From Zeaxanthinibacter sp. PT1 (lineage in GTDB: Bacteria; Bacteroidota; Bacteroidia; Flavobacteriales; Flavobacteriaceae), in the NCBI RefSeq assembly GCF_028464225.1, contig NZ_JAQPCN010000002.1, forward strand, positions 310,001-374,000: a DNA stretch of 64,000 bases, given 5' to 3'. The translations under genes were made by a program, and so were the position numbers. This document shows, piece after piece, positions 34,454 to 42,472 of the stretch (its first letter is position 1; each line of letters opens with the position of its first letter). Under the pieces are notes generated by a model. It saw only the letters and a program-made list of their open reading frames with translations, searched no databases and was not told where the DNA came from.

Positions 34454-35233
34454 ATGAAAAAAATAGTACTGCAGGGTATGGCCTATGATGAAAGGTCATC
34501 TTACCAAAGGGGACCGGCCCTCGCCCCTCCGTTGATCAGGCTGGCTTACCTGAACGACTCGTCCAATACCTACGCAGAGAACGGGATGGATATTCCCGAG
34601 GATATCATTGATGATAAAGGTGATTATGCTATTAAGGGTCATTTTGACATAGAAAGGCATACCTTGGAAAACCTGTCAGACGGACTCCCGTTATTGACCC
34701 TTGGCGGGGATCATTCTATCACCTACCCCCTGCTGAAAGCGATCCACCTGGTACACGGCCCGGTTGATATTCTCCATATTGATGCACATGCTGACCTATA
34801 TGACAATTTTGAAGGGGACCGACTTTCACATGCCTGCTCTTTTGCCCGGATCATGGAGGAACAGCTTGCAGAGAACCTGGTACAAGTCGGAATTCGCACT
34901 TTGAATAGGTCTCAGAAGGTACAAGCTGAAAAGTTTGGAGTACAGATTTTAGAGATGAAAGATTGGGAATTAGCCCGCTTGCCCGAATTTAAAAACCCCC
35001 TTTATATATCCCTGGATATAGATGCCCTGGATCCGGCCTTTGCCCCGGGGGTATCTCATTTGGAACCCGGTGGCTTCAGCACCCGAGAAGTCCTCGCTAT
35101 ATTGCAATCCATTAAATCCAAGGTTATTGGTGCAGATCTTGTAGAATTCAATCCCAAGAATGATGTCAATGAACAGACGGCCATGGTATGTGGTAAACTG
35201 TTTAAAGAATTGGTCGCTCTGATGATCAAATAA
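34454..35233 (+). CDS. Arginase/agmatinase-family ureohydrolase
   Basis: A 259-residue protein with the binuclear Mn motifs LGGDHSI, HIDAHADLYD and SLDIDALDPAFAPGV, all ligands intact. The family cleaves guanidino groups from arginine, agmatine, guanidinobutyrate or formiminoglutamate. It is shorter than typical agmatinases (about 300 residues) and lacks features that would decide the substrate, so agmatinase is only the closest label. Divided from the TonB receptor by a terminator. Confidence 0.85.
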   Translation: MKKIVLQGMAYDERSSYQRGPALAPPLIRLAYLNDSSNTYAENGMDIPEDIIDDKGDYAIKGHFDIERHTLENLSDGLPLLTLGGDHSITYPLLKAIHLVHGPVDILHIDAHADLYDNFEGDRLSHACSFARIMEEQLAENLVQVGIRTLNRSQKVQAEKFGVQILEMKDWELARLPEFKNPLYISLDIDALDPAFAPGVSHLEPGGFSTREVLAILQSIKSKVIGADLVEFNPKNDVNEQTAMVCGKLFKELVALMIK

Positions 35234-35298
35234 AATATCGGATTCTACCCTGTAACAAATCTTTTCTTTTATCGTCTCAATACCAAACTCGTTTAAGA

Positions 35299-36771
35299 TT
35301 GAAGACCCTGATTTTTACCTCAATTATTAGCCTTTTACTGTGGACACAGTTAGCCGGACAGGAAATAAGCGGGCGGATCCTGGATGTAAATACAGGAAAA
35401 CCTGTAGCCTTCGCCACCATTCAGTCCGACCAAATGGAAGGTGTGATCAGTAATGATGAAGGGTATTTTGTCTTACCACTTGGTAAAGCAGCAAGCAGGC
35501 TTACCATCTCCTGCATGGGATACCAGACTAAGACATTACCACTGGAAAAACTGAATACATCTGATGCTGTCATTTTACTGGACGAGGCAGTGGTTGTCCT
35601 TGACGAGGTAATGGTCAGCAACCTTAGGCCGGACCCCTACCAAATCCTTCGAAAAGTTCAAGAACGTATTCCCGATAATTACGATTTCGATGATCGTTCC
35701 TACAGGTTGTTTTTCAGGGAGACTTCTAAGGCAGATTTCGAGGACCTGGAGATGGAGGTCGAAAAAGCTTCCCATGTCAATAAAGAGCAAAGGGAGAAGA
35801 CCAACCGGGAACTCCAGGCTCTATCAAGTACAGTCATGGAAAGCCAATCTAAAAATTTTAAAGACTTCCTGGGTAACTTTATGATCCACAACGCAGATTC
35901 GTCTAAGCTAGAAGTGGTAAAAGCCACGGAACTACTAGACAGCAAGAAGGATTTCTCTATGGAAAATGTAGAGGAAAGAGCTAAGAACATCGTCCTGCAG
36001 TACATGGACACCACCTTGACCTATACCGTTAAATCGGGGATCATCAAGATTGATGATGAGATGAAATTAGAAGTTGACGAGAATGAGGAACAAAAAGGAT
36101 ATTACAAAACATCATCCTTAAAATCGCAGACCAGATCGCTTTTTAACCGGGGAAGGTTCCGGCCCGGGTCTCCCCTTTTAGAACTTATGGATTCTAAATT
36201 ATACGAGTTTGAATACCTGAAATCTACCGTGCTCGAAGATGAACTCATACATGTCATCGCCTTCAGACCCAACCGCGGAAAATCGAAGTACAGCGGAAAA
36301 TTCTATGTCAACGCCAATGACTATGCCCTGGTAAAAACGGAATACGCATTTGCGAAAGGCAAGAGAGGTGCCAAGTTCAATTTCAAATTATTATTAGGTG
36401 TTAAATATGTGGAGAATATTGAAAATGGCACCATCCTGTACAAACGGGAAGCACATGGAAAATACAGACCCTCCTATATTCTCCATAACGAGGGTATTTA
36501 TGTCTATGTACACAGGCCCTTTAAGTTTATCGAAAACAGCCCTGATAAGAATAAAGTCCGGTTTGATTTTAAGATGGCCGGGGACTTCATCGAGCGTTCA
36601 GAATTACTGATCAGTTCTTCAGGTCCAATAGAGCAGGGAGCATACGAGCAAGTGAAGGAATCAGAAAAAGTAAAATTTCTCGAATTAAAGAAATACGATC
36701 CTACCATTTGGCAGGATGCGGAAATCCTTCAGCCGTTACAGGAAATGAAAAGTTTTGAAGTTATAGAGTGA
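35299..36771 (+). CDS. Exported protein with carboxypeptidase-regulatory-like domain
   Basis: A 490-residue protein starting at TTG (35299). The TTG is chosen because the residues it opens form a proper signal peptide (MKTLIFTSIISLLLWTQLAG) and the next Met is inside the folded domain. Residues ~22-105 are a carboxypeptidase-regulatory-like beta-sandwich (ISGRILDVNTGKPVAFATIQ). The rest (~110-490) is an uncharacterised domain with a mainly charged middle and a beta-rich C-terminus, common in flavobacterial envelope proteins. Cell-surface or periplasmic role is inferred. Confidence 0.82.
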   Translation: MKTLIFTSIISLLLWTQLAGQEISGRILDVNTGKPVAFATIQSDQMEGVISNDEGYFVLPLGKAASRLTISCMGYQTKTLPLEKLNTSDAVILLDEAVVVLDEVMVSNLRPDPYQILRKVQERIPDNYDFDDRSYRLFFRETSKADFEDLEMEVEKASHVNKEQREKTNRELQALSSTVMESQSKNFKDFLGNFMIHNADSSKLEVVKATELLDSKKDFSMENVEERAKNIVLQYMDTTLTYTVKSGIIKIDDEMKLEVDENEEQKGYYKTSSLKSQTRSLFNRGRFRPGSPLLELMDSKLYEFEYLKSTVLEDELIHVIAFRPNRGKSKYSGKFYVNANDYALVKTEYAFAKGKRGAKFNFKLLLGVKYVENIENGTILYKREAHGKYRPSYILHNEGIYVYVHRPFKFIENSPDKNKVRFDFKMAGDFIERSELLISSSGPIEQGAYEQVKESEKVKFLELKKYDPTIWQDAEILQPLQEMKSFEVIE

Positions 36772-36772
36772 A

Positions 36773-37126
36773 TTACTCCTCCGGGTGCATAAAGCGTTGC
36801 TTGGCCATCAGGGTCTCAACGGACTCTACATGTTCATCATCAGGCACACAACAGTCGACCGGGCAGACAGCTGCACATTGGGGTTCCTCGTGAAATCCCT
36901 GGCATTCTGTACACTTGTCCGGAACAATGTAGTAGATCTCATCGCTTATCGGCTCCTGGACTTCCTCTGCATCCACTTCGTTCCCATCAGGTAAGACAAC
37001 CTTACCGGAAAGCGAAGTACCATCCTTGTAACGCCACTCGTCCGCACCTTCATAAATGGCGGTGTTAGGGCATTCCGGTTCACATGCTCCACAGTTAATG
37101 CATTCGTCTGTTATTACAATTGCCAT
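36773..37126 (-). CDS. 4Fe-4S dicluster ferredoxin
   Basis: A 117-residue protein with two cluster motifs: [12 protein letters not shown] at residues ~9-20 and CTECQGF...[10 protein letters not shown] near 75-97, separated by an insertion as in the Allochromatium-type ferredoxins. It carries low-potential electrons in the cytoplasm. It is divergent from the acyl-CoA reductase gene, an arrangement conserved in flavobacteria. Confidence 0.93.
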   Translation of the reverse strand: MAIVITDECINCGACEPECPNTAIYEGADEWRYKDGTSLSGKVVLPDGNEVDAEEVQEPISDEIYYIVPDKCTECQGFHEEPQCAAVCPVDCCVPDDEHVESVETLMAKQRFMHPEE

Positions 37127-37248
37127 AAGCTCTGTCTTTGTTGAAAGTTTATAGATCCATAACGACCTATTAAACTGATTCTTATACTTCTCTGGTGTAT
37201 AGCTTCACTATTCCTTAGAGAGCGGGCTCTTGGTTCTCCCGCATTTCC

Positions 37249-37256
37249 TATTTTTG
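37249..37256 (+). promoter_or_regulatory. -7 box of the acyl-CoA reductase-serC-serA operon
   Basis: TATTTTTG, an exact TAnnTTTG match. It lies 12 bases before an ATG at 37268 and 38 bases before the ATG at 37295, favouring the second as the start. Confidence 0.6.
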
Positions 37257-37294
37257 CACAAAGGTAAATGCTAATCCAATCCCTTACAAATATA

Positions 37295-38362
37295 ATGGGC
37301 GACCACTCACTAAGATTAAAAGCTTTTGTTAAACTTGGAGCATTCTTCAGGGAATTTATATCATCTGTAACACATAGTGACAGGTCAGGAGATTCTGAGG
37401 ATGAATGGATATCAGACTTCCGTACGGCCATAGGACTTGCCTCACAGCAGAATCCTTGGTTTACGGAGGAGTCTCAGCACCAGGCCATTGAGAATTGGGG
37501 AGGTGCCCTGGAAAAGGATTCCCTGGAGACCTGGTTGGCCGGATATCCATTGAAGACCAGTGATCCTAAAATAGTAGCCTTGATCATGGCAGGAAACATT
37601 CCCTTGGTAGGCTTTCATGATTTTCTGTCTGCTTTAATAACCGGTAATTCCGTTTTGGTTAAATTATCCTCCAAGGATAAAGTGTTATTTCCTTTTATCG
37701 CCAAATACCTTATTTCCGCAGAACCTTCCTTAGAGTCCGCTATTTCTTTTACTGATGGCCGACTTAGCGGTTATGATGCGGTGATCGCCACAGGAAGTAA
37801 CAACAGTGCAAGATATTTTGAATATTATTTCGGGAACAAGCCAAACATCATCCGCAAGAACCGAAACTCGGTTGCCGTCCTGGACGGAACGGAAAATGAA
37901 ACACAGTTAAATGCCCTTGGCAGGGACATATTCGATTATTTTGGCATGGGTTGTCGTAATGTCTCCAAATTTTATGTGCCGGAAACATATAAATTTGATA
38001 AATTCTATGAGTCGATCGAATCCTTTTCGGGAGTTCTCAATCATACCAAGTACGCCAATAATTACGACTACAATAAGGCGGTTTACCTTATGAGCGAATT
38101 CCCCATCCTGGATAACGGCTTTCTTTTGCTGAAAGAGGACAGTTCTTATAGCTCCCCCATTGGCACCATTTTTTACGAGCGTTACGGGAATATAGATGAA
38201 TTAAAGAATAGATTGGAACAAGATCAGGAACAAATACAATGTGTCGTAAGTAATTCCGAAGAATTTGGCCTTCCTTTTGGCCAGGCTCAATCTCCCGGGC
38301 TTACCGATTACGCCGACGGTATAGATACCGTTGAATTCATGTTAAAAATAGCACAGCAGTAG
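37295..38362 (+). CDS. Acyl-CoA reductase (LuxC-like)
   Basis: The ATG at 37295 gives 355 residues; an ATG nine codons upstream is possible but sits almost on the presumed transcription start. It has the aldehyde-dehydrogenase-like fold of acyl-CoA reductases: MAGNIPLVGFHDF, VIATGSNNSARYFEYYF, KNRNSVAVLDG, and FGMGCRNVSK with the likely catalytic Cys. The product is predicted to reduce acyl-CoA to the aldehyde with NADPH; the physiological acyl chain is unknown. Placement ahead of serC and serA is conserved in flavobacteria. Confidence 0.85.
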   Translation: MGDHSLRLKAFVKLGAFFREFISSVTHSDRSGDSEDEWISDFRTAIGLASQQNPWFTEESQHQAIENWGGALEKDSLETWLAGYPLKTSDPKIVALIMAGNIPLVGFHDFLSALITGNSVLVKLSSKDKVLFPFIAKYLISAEPSLESAISFTDGRLSGYDAVIATGSNNSARYFEYYFGNKPNIIRKNRNSVAVLDGTENETQLNALGRDIFDYFGMGCRNVSKFYVPETYKFDKFYESIESFSGVLNHTKYANNYDYNKAVYLMSEFPILDNGFLLLKEDSSYSSPIGTIFYERYGNIDELKNRLEQDQEQIQCVVSNSEEFGLPFGQAQSPGLTDYADGIDTVEFMLKIAQQ

Positions 38363-38386
38363 CCGGGAGAATTTTCCCGCTTTTTG
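38363..38386 (+). terminator. Possible weak terminator or attenuator
   Basis: CGGGAGA and TTTTCCCG pair to a short stem with one G-T pair and a TTTTT run, between the acyl-CoA reductase gene and serC. It could lower read-through within the operon. Confidence 0.4.
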
Positions 38387-38428
38387 GCTGTAACTTAAGA
38401 CCTTAAAATATTAAAAGAATCTACTACC

Positions 38429-39493
38429 ATGAAAAAACATAATTTTAGTGCAGGGCCCTGTATTCTGCCGCAGGAAGTAATGCAGAAAGCTGCTTCTGCA
38501 GTGATCGAGCTAGATGATATAGGCCTGTCCCTGATCGAGATCTCTCACCGAAGTAAGGAGTTTGTCGATATCATGGAAGAAGCCCGGTCTCTTGCACTGG
38601 AACTATTGGGACTGCAGGGCAAAGGATACCAGGCATTGTTCCTGCATGGAGGTGCCAGTATGGAGTTCCTGATGGTTGCCTACAATTACCTCGAAAAAAA
38701 GGCCGGGTACATCAATACCGGAACCTGGAGTGATAAAGCCATTAAAGAGGCACGCCTCTTTGGGGAGGTCGTAGAGGTGGCTTCCTCCAAGGACAAAAAC
38801 TATAATTTTATCCCCAAGGGTTATAAGATACCGGGAGACCTGGATTATCTGCACATGACCTCTAATAATACTATTTACGGAACGCAGTTTAAAGAGATCC
38901 CAAAGACGGATCACCCGTTGATATGCGACATGAGTTCTGATATCTTCTCCAGACAGTTAGATTTCTCCCAGTTTGACCTCATTTACGCCGGGGCACAAAA
39001 GAATATGGGACCGGCAGGGGTGACCCTGGTCGTGGTAAGGGAAGACACCTTGGGCAAGGTGAGCAGAAAGATTCCTTCGATGATGGATTACCAGGTACAT
39101 ATTGAGAAAGACAGCATGTTTAACACGCCCCCGGTGTTCCCGGTATATACATCATTACTGACCCTGCAATGGCTTAAGGAGATGGGCGGTATACCGGCCA
39201 TTGAAGAAGTAAATGAGAAGAAGGCACAGCTCCTGTATTCTGAGATAGATCTGAATCCACTTTTCAAAGGTTTTGCAGCAAAAGAAGATCGATCTAACAT
39301 GAACGCCACTTTTACCCTGACCGACCAAAAACTGAAGAATACCTTTGACAGTATGTGGAAAGAAGCCGGAATTAATGGGCTTAACGGTCATCGTTCCGTT
39401 GGGGGGTACCGGGCTTCTATGTATAATGCACTTTCATTGGAAAGTGTAGGTGTATTGGTTGATGTAATGAGTGACCTGGAGCGAAAAGGCTGA
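38429..39493 (+). CDS. serC: Phosphoserine aminotransferase
   Basis: A 354-residue PLP enzyme starting KHNFSAGPCILP, with FLHGGASMEF (phosphate cup), TSNNTIYGTQ, and the PLP-lysine motif DLIYAGAQKNMGPAG. It converts 3-phosphohydroxypyruvate to phosphoserine. The C-terminal GINGLNGHRSVGGYRASMYN element is diagnostic. The next step back in the pathway is encoded 33 bases downstream. Confidence 0.95.
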   Translation: MKKHNFSAGPCILPQEVMQKAASAVIELDDIGLSLIEISHRSKEFVDIMEEARSLALELLGLQGKGYQALFLHGGASMEFLMVAYNYLEKKAGYINTGTWSDKAIKEARLFGEVVEVASSKDKNYNFIPKGYKIPGDLDYLHMTSNNTIYGTQFKEIPKTDHPLICDMSSDIFSRQLDFSQFDLIYAGAQKNMGPAGVTLVVVREDTLGKVSRKIPSMMDYQVHIEKDSMFNTPPVFPVYTSLLTLQWLKEMGGIPAIEEVNEKKAQLLYSEIDLNPLFKGFAAKEDRSNMNATFTLTDQKLKNTFDSMWKEAGINGLNGHRSVGGYRASMYNALSLESVGVLVDVMSDLERKG

Positions 39494-39526
39494 TAAGTTT
39501 TTGTAATAAATAAATTTTAAAAAGTA

Positions 39527-40480
39527 ATGAAAGTACTGGCTAATGATGGAATTTCCTCCTCGGGAATTGCTCTACTAGAGAAAGCAGGACATGAAGTGAT
39601 CACTACCCGGGTTGCCCAGGAACAACTGGCTTCTTATATCAATCAACACAAAATAGATGTGTTACTGGTTCGCAGTGCCACGGAGGTCAGGAAAGAACTT
39701 ATAGAGCAGTGTCCCAGCATTAAACTGATCGGTCGAGGAGGTGTTGGCATGGACAACATAGATGTAGCCTATGCCGAGGAAAAAGGTATACACGTGGTAA
39801 ATACTCCGGCAGCATCATCCGATTCTGTTGCCGAACTGGTATTTGCCCACCTTTTCGGAGGGGTCAGGTTTCTACACAACGCCAACAGGGATATGCCCCT
39901 GGAAGGAGACAGTAACTTTAAGAAACTCAAGAAATCCTATGCCAAAGGAATAGAACTCCGTGGAAAAACCCTTGGGATTGTAGGTTTTGGTCGCATTGGC
40001 CAGGCTACCGCAAAAATAGCCCTGGGCGTAGGCATGAAGGTCATTTACCATGACCCAAATGTGGAAAAGGCAGAGATCACCATTCCCTTTTATGACGGGC
40101 AATCAGTATCTTTTAAATTTACAAGCCTGCCAAAAGAAGATGTGTTACGACAATCCGATTTTATCAGCCTGCACCTACCTGCACAAGATAAGTATGTTAT
40201 CGGGAAGGAAGAACTAAAAACTGCAGGCTCTATAATCGGTATTGTAAATGCTGCCAGGGGTGGTGTCATTGATGAAGTGGCCTTGGTCGATGCCTTAGAA
40301 AATGGGCAGGTCTCATTTGCAGGCCTGGATGTTTACGAATCAGAGCCATCCCCCGAGGTCAGGATACTGATGCATCCCAATATATCCCTTACACCACATA
40401 TTGGTGCAGCGACAGAAGAAGCACAGGACCGGATAGGTCAGCAGTTGGCAGAGCAGATCCTGTCACGTCTACAGAATTGA
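39527..40480 (+). CDS. serA: D-3-phosphoglycerate dehydrogenase, short form
   Basis: A 317-residue D-2-hydroxyacid dehydrogenase. NAD-binding motif GIVGFGRIGQATA, catalytic Arg in NAARGGVID, catalytic Glu in YESEPSPE-like segment and His in LTPHIGAAT. It ends just after the substrate domain, so it lacks the ASB and ACT domains of longer SerA proteins and probably escapes serine feedback of that type. Next to serC, hence assigned to serine synthesis. Confidence 0.88.
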   Translation: MKVLANDGISSSGIALLEKAGHEVITTRVAQEQLASYINQHKIDVLLVRSATEVRKELIEQCPSIKLIGRGGVGMDNIDVAYAEEKGIHVVNTPAASSDSVAELVFAHLFGGVRFLHNANRDMPLEGDSNFKKLKKSYAKGIELRGKTLGIVGFGRIGQATAKIALGVGMKVIYHDPNVEKAEITIPFYDGQSVSFKFTSLPKEDVLRQSDFISLHLPAQDKYVIGKEELKTAGSIIGIVNAARGGVIDEVALVDALENGQVSFAGLDVYESEPSPEVRILMHPNISLTPHIGAATEEAQDRIGQQLAEQILSRLQN

Positions 40481-40541
40481 AAATGGGTTTGGGAATTCCG
40501 TGAATTCCTTCGTGTATTATAAACTTTAAAAATTAATAAGG

Positions 40542-41177
40542 ATGGCCGGAATATTAGATTTACTACAAAGCAGCGAAGGAAAACAAATGATACAGGGACT
40601 CTCCAGGGAAACCGGGGCACCTGCTCACAAAACTGCAGACGTGCTGAGCATGGCATTGCCGTTGTTACTCGGCGGGATGAAGAAAAACGCCACAGATGAG
40701 AAGGGGGCGGAAAGCCTTATGAATGCTCTTAATAGCAGTAAGCATGACGGCAGTATTTTAAATAACCTGGGCAGTTTATTTGAAGGTGGTGTCGATGACC
40801 GCATCCTAAAAGACGGAGCAGGAATACTGGGCCATGTATTTGGAAAAAAACAAGCCCCTTTAGAACAGGCATTAAGCCAGAAATCCGGATTGGATACCGC
40901 TACTATCGCAAAAATTTTAAAAGTTGCCGCCCCGGTTATTATGGGATACCTGGCCAAACAAAAATCTAAGCACGATGTCAGTGATACCGGGAGTATGAAC
41001 TCCTTGCTAGGCGGACTACTCGGAGGGCAACCGGAACAAAATCAAAGCTTATTGATGAGCTTAATCGATGCCGATGGCGATGGCAGCGTACTGGACGACG
41101 TTGCCGATATGGTTATGGGCAATAAGAAGAAAGGTGGCGGAATTGGTGGTATGCTCGGTGGATTATTCGGAAAATAA
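40542..41177 (+). CDS. DUF937-family protein
   Basis: A 211-residue, mainly helical protein with two DUF937-like segments: AGILDLLQSSEGKQMIQGLS at the start and SLIDADGDGSVLDDVADMVM near the end, separated by Gly-rich turns and ending GGIGGMLGGLFGK. The central stretch (IAKILKVAAPVIMGYLAKQK) resembles the core of YidB-type proteins. No signal peptide. Function is unknown; it follows serA by 61 bases. Confidence 0.8.
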   Translation: MAGILDLLQSSEGKQMIQGLSRETGAPAHKTADVLSMALPLLLGGMKKNATDEKGAESLMNALNSSKHDGSILNNLGSLFEGGVDDRILKDGAGILGHVFGKKQAPLEQALSQKSGLDTATIAKILKVAAPVIMGYLAKQKSKHDVSDTGSMNSLLGGLLGGQPEQNQSLLMSLIDADGDGSVLDDVADMVMGNKKKGGGIGGMLGGLFGK

Positions 41178-41206
41178 ACGCTGCCGGCTTAACACTCTTT
41201 AACAAG

Positions 41207-41234
41207 ACCATTTGCTAACCCAAATGGTTTTTTT
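41207..41234 (+). terminator. Intrinsic terminator after the DUF937 gene
   Basis: ACCATTTG and CAAATGGT form a perfect 8-bp stem with a six-base loop, followed by a T-run. Confidence 0.85.
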
Positions 41235-41264
41235 GTATCTTATTGTAAAGGAAACAATAAGGCC

Positions 41265-41720
41265 ATGAAACGAATATTTTTTGTATTGGGAATAATATTT
41301 ATCAGTGTAATAACACTGGTAAGTTGTGGAGGAACTAAGGATACGGTGTCTATTACCGAAGCAGAAAAAGAAGCTTTTCAACAAAAAGAAGGAGATACCC
41401 TTAAAATCGCTGACGAAGAATCGGAGTATGAAATCATTATTATAGAACCCGGCTTCCAAACCTGGTTGCAAAGTATCGCCAGGCCCGAAGGATATTACAG
41501 CCAGACCTTCCTGGAGAACAGGAACAGGATTTATGTGACCAACTGGAACAACCGAGCCTTGAATCCGCTGCAATTTGATACGAATCTCTACCAGATGCAG
41601 ATCAACTACGAGCCCAATATCGATTATGGTTACGAGGTGAATTACAAACTCTACAATTACTTTATTTACTTCCAAAGAAAGTACAACCAGCGCCTTGGAC
41701 CTTTTTTACCAAGGATTTAA
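41265..41720 (+). CDS. DUF6146-type lipoprotein
   Basis: A 151-residue protein with a lipobox (TLVSC, Cys21) and a conserved domain with EYEIIIIEPGFQTWL, YYSQTFLENRNRIYVTNWN and NYFIYFQRKYNQRLG. Members are small envelope lipoproteins of flavobacteria without a known role. The tail end is rich in Tyr and Asn. Confidence 0.78.
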   Translation: MKRIFFVLGIIFISVITLVSCGGTKDTVSITEAEKEAFQQKEGDTLKIADEESEYEIIIIEPGFQTWLQSIARPEGYYSQTFLENRNRIYVTNWNNRALNPLQFDTNLYQMQINYEPNIDYGYEVNYKLYNYFIYFQRKYNQRLGPFLPRI

Positions 41721-41724
41721 CCCT

Positions 41725-41732
41725 TATATTTG
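41725..41732 (+). promoter_or_regulatory. -7 box of the DUF6787 gene
   Basis: TATATTTG, exact consensus, 20 bases before the start at 41753. Confidence 0.6.
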
Positions 41733-41752
41733 CGGCATACTATTAAAAAAAT

Positions 41753-42070
41753 ATGCAGGAACTTAAAAAACGTTGGGGGATCAGTTCGAACTTTCAACTG
41801 GTACTGGTTTTTATCGTATTTGCAATCACCGGATCTTCATCCGTTTATATCGCCAAACCCTTCTTAGCTTTTATCGGTTTGGAACGAGCCAATTTTTCTG
41901 ACAGCTGGTGGAGCTCTACCTTTTACTGGACCCTTAGGCTATTACTGATATTCCCTTTTTACCAGGTACTACTGGTAATATATGGGTGGTTGTTCGGGCA
42001 ATTCCGTTTTTTCTGGAATTTCGAGAAAAAAATGCTTCACAGGATGGGACTCGGGTTTATTCTAAAATAA
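41753..42070 (+). CDS. DUF6787-type small membrane protein
   Basis: A 105-residue protein with two or three membrane helices (LVLVFIVFAITGSSSVYIA and TLRLLLIFPFYQVLLVIYGW) and a C-terminal FWNFEKKMLHRMG element. I recall this family as conserved in Bacteroidota, sometimes mislabelled prolipoprotein diacylglyceryl transferase. Role unknown. Its own promoter lies just upstream; the next gene starts 13 bases downstream. Confidence 0.75.
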   Translation: MQELKKRWGISSNFQLVLVFIVFAITGSSSVYIAKPFLAFIGLERANFSDSWWSSTFYWTLRLLLIFPFYQVLLVIYGWLFGQFRFFWNFEKKMLHRMGLGFILK

Positions 42071-42083
42071 TCGGAAACGTTTA

Positions 42084-42431
42084 GTGTTAGCCAACAAAAC
42101 ATACCCATTTAAAGATGCATTGATCAGGTTAACTGCCTGTTTGCTACTGGGTTTTTTGTTGCTTCCCTCCTACCTTAAGCTGGAGCACTCTATCTCCGAG
42201 CACCTGGAAGTACATTGCAAGGATGGAATTTCCCTGCATTTCCATGAAGCCGAATGGGATTGCGAGCTTCAGAAATTCAAGTTTTCTGTATTTGCCTTTA
42301 GCGTCCCCAGCGCTATAGTGACCCTTTCAGAGTTCATTACAGGGCAATTATTTTTGCCTACCTACCTGTTTAATCCTAATTCCTTAAAACAATACTTTTC
42401 TTTAAGAGCACCTCCCATATTTCATAATTAA
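42084..42431 (+). CDS. Small His/Cys-rich membrane protein beside a TonB receptor
   Basis: A 115-residue protein starting at GTG (42084), the only start that keeps the first membrane helix (residues ~10-28). Between two hydrophobic segments is an exposed stretch dense in possible metal ligands: HSISEHLEVHC followed by LHFHEAEWDCE. The pattern suggests binding of Zn or Cu in the periplasm. It is followed after 41 bases by a TonB receptor whose barrel has a His/Glu-rich loop, so the two probably act in metal uptake. The family has no name I recognise. Confidence 0.7.
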   Translation: MLANKTYPFKDALIRLTACLLLGFLLLPSYLKLEHSISEHLEVHCKDGISLHFHEAEWDCELQKFKFSVFAFSVPSAIVTLSEFITGQLFLPTYLFNPNSLKQYFSLRAPPIFHN

Positions 42432-42472
42432 CAAGTCGATTTAAAGGATTAATCCATCAAAACTTATTAGTT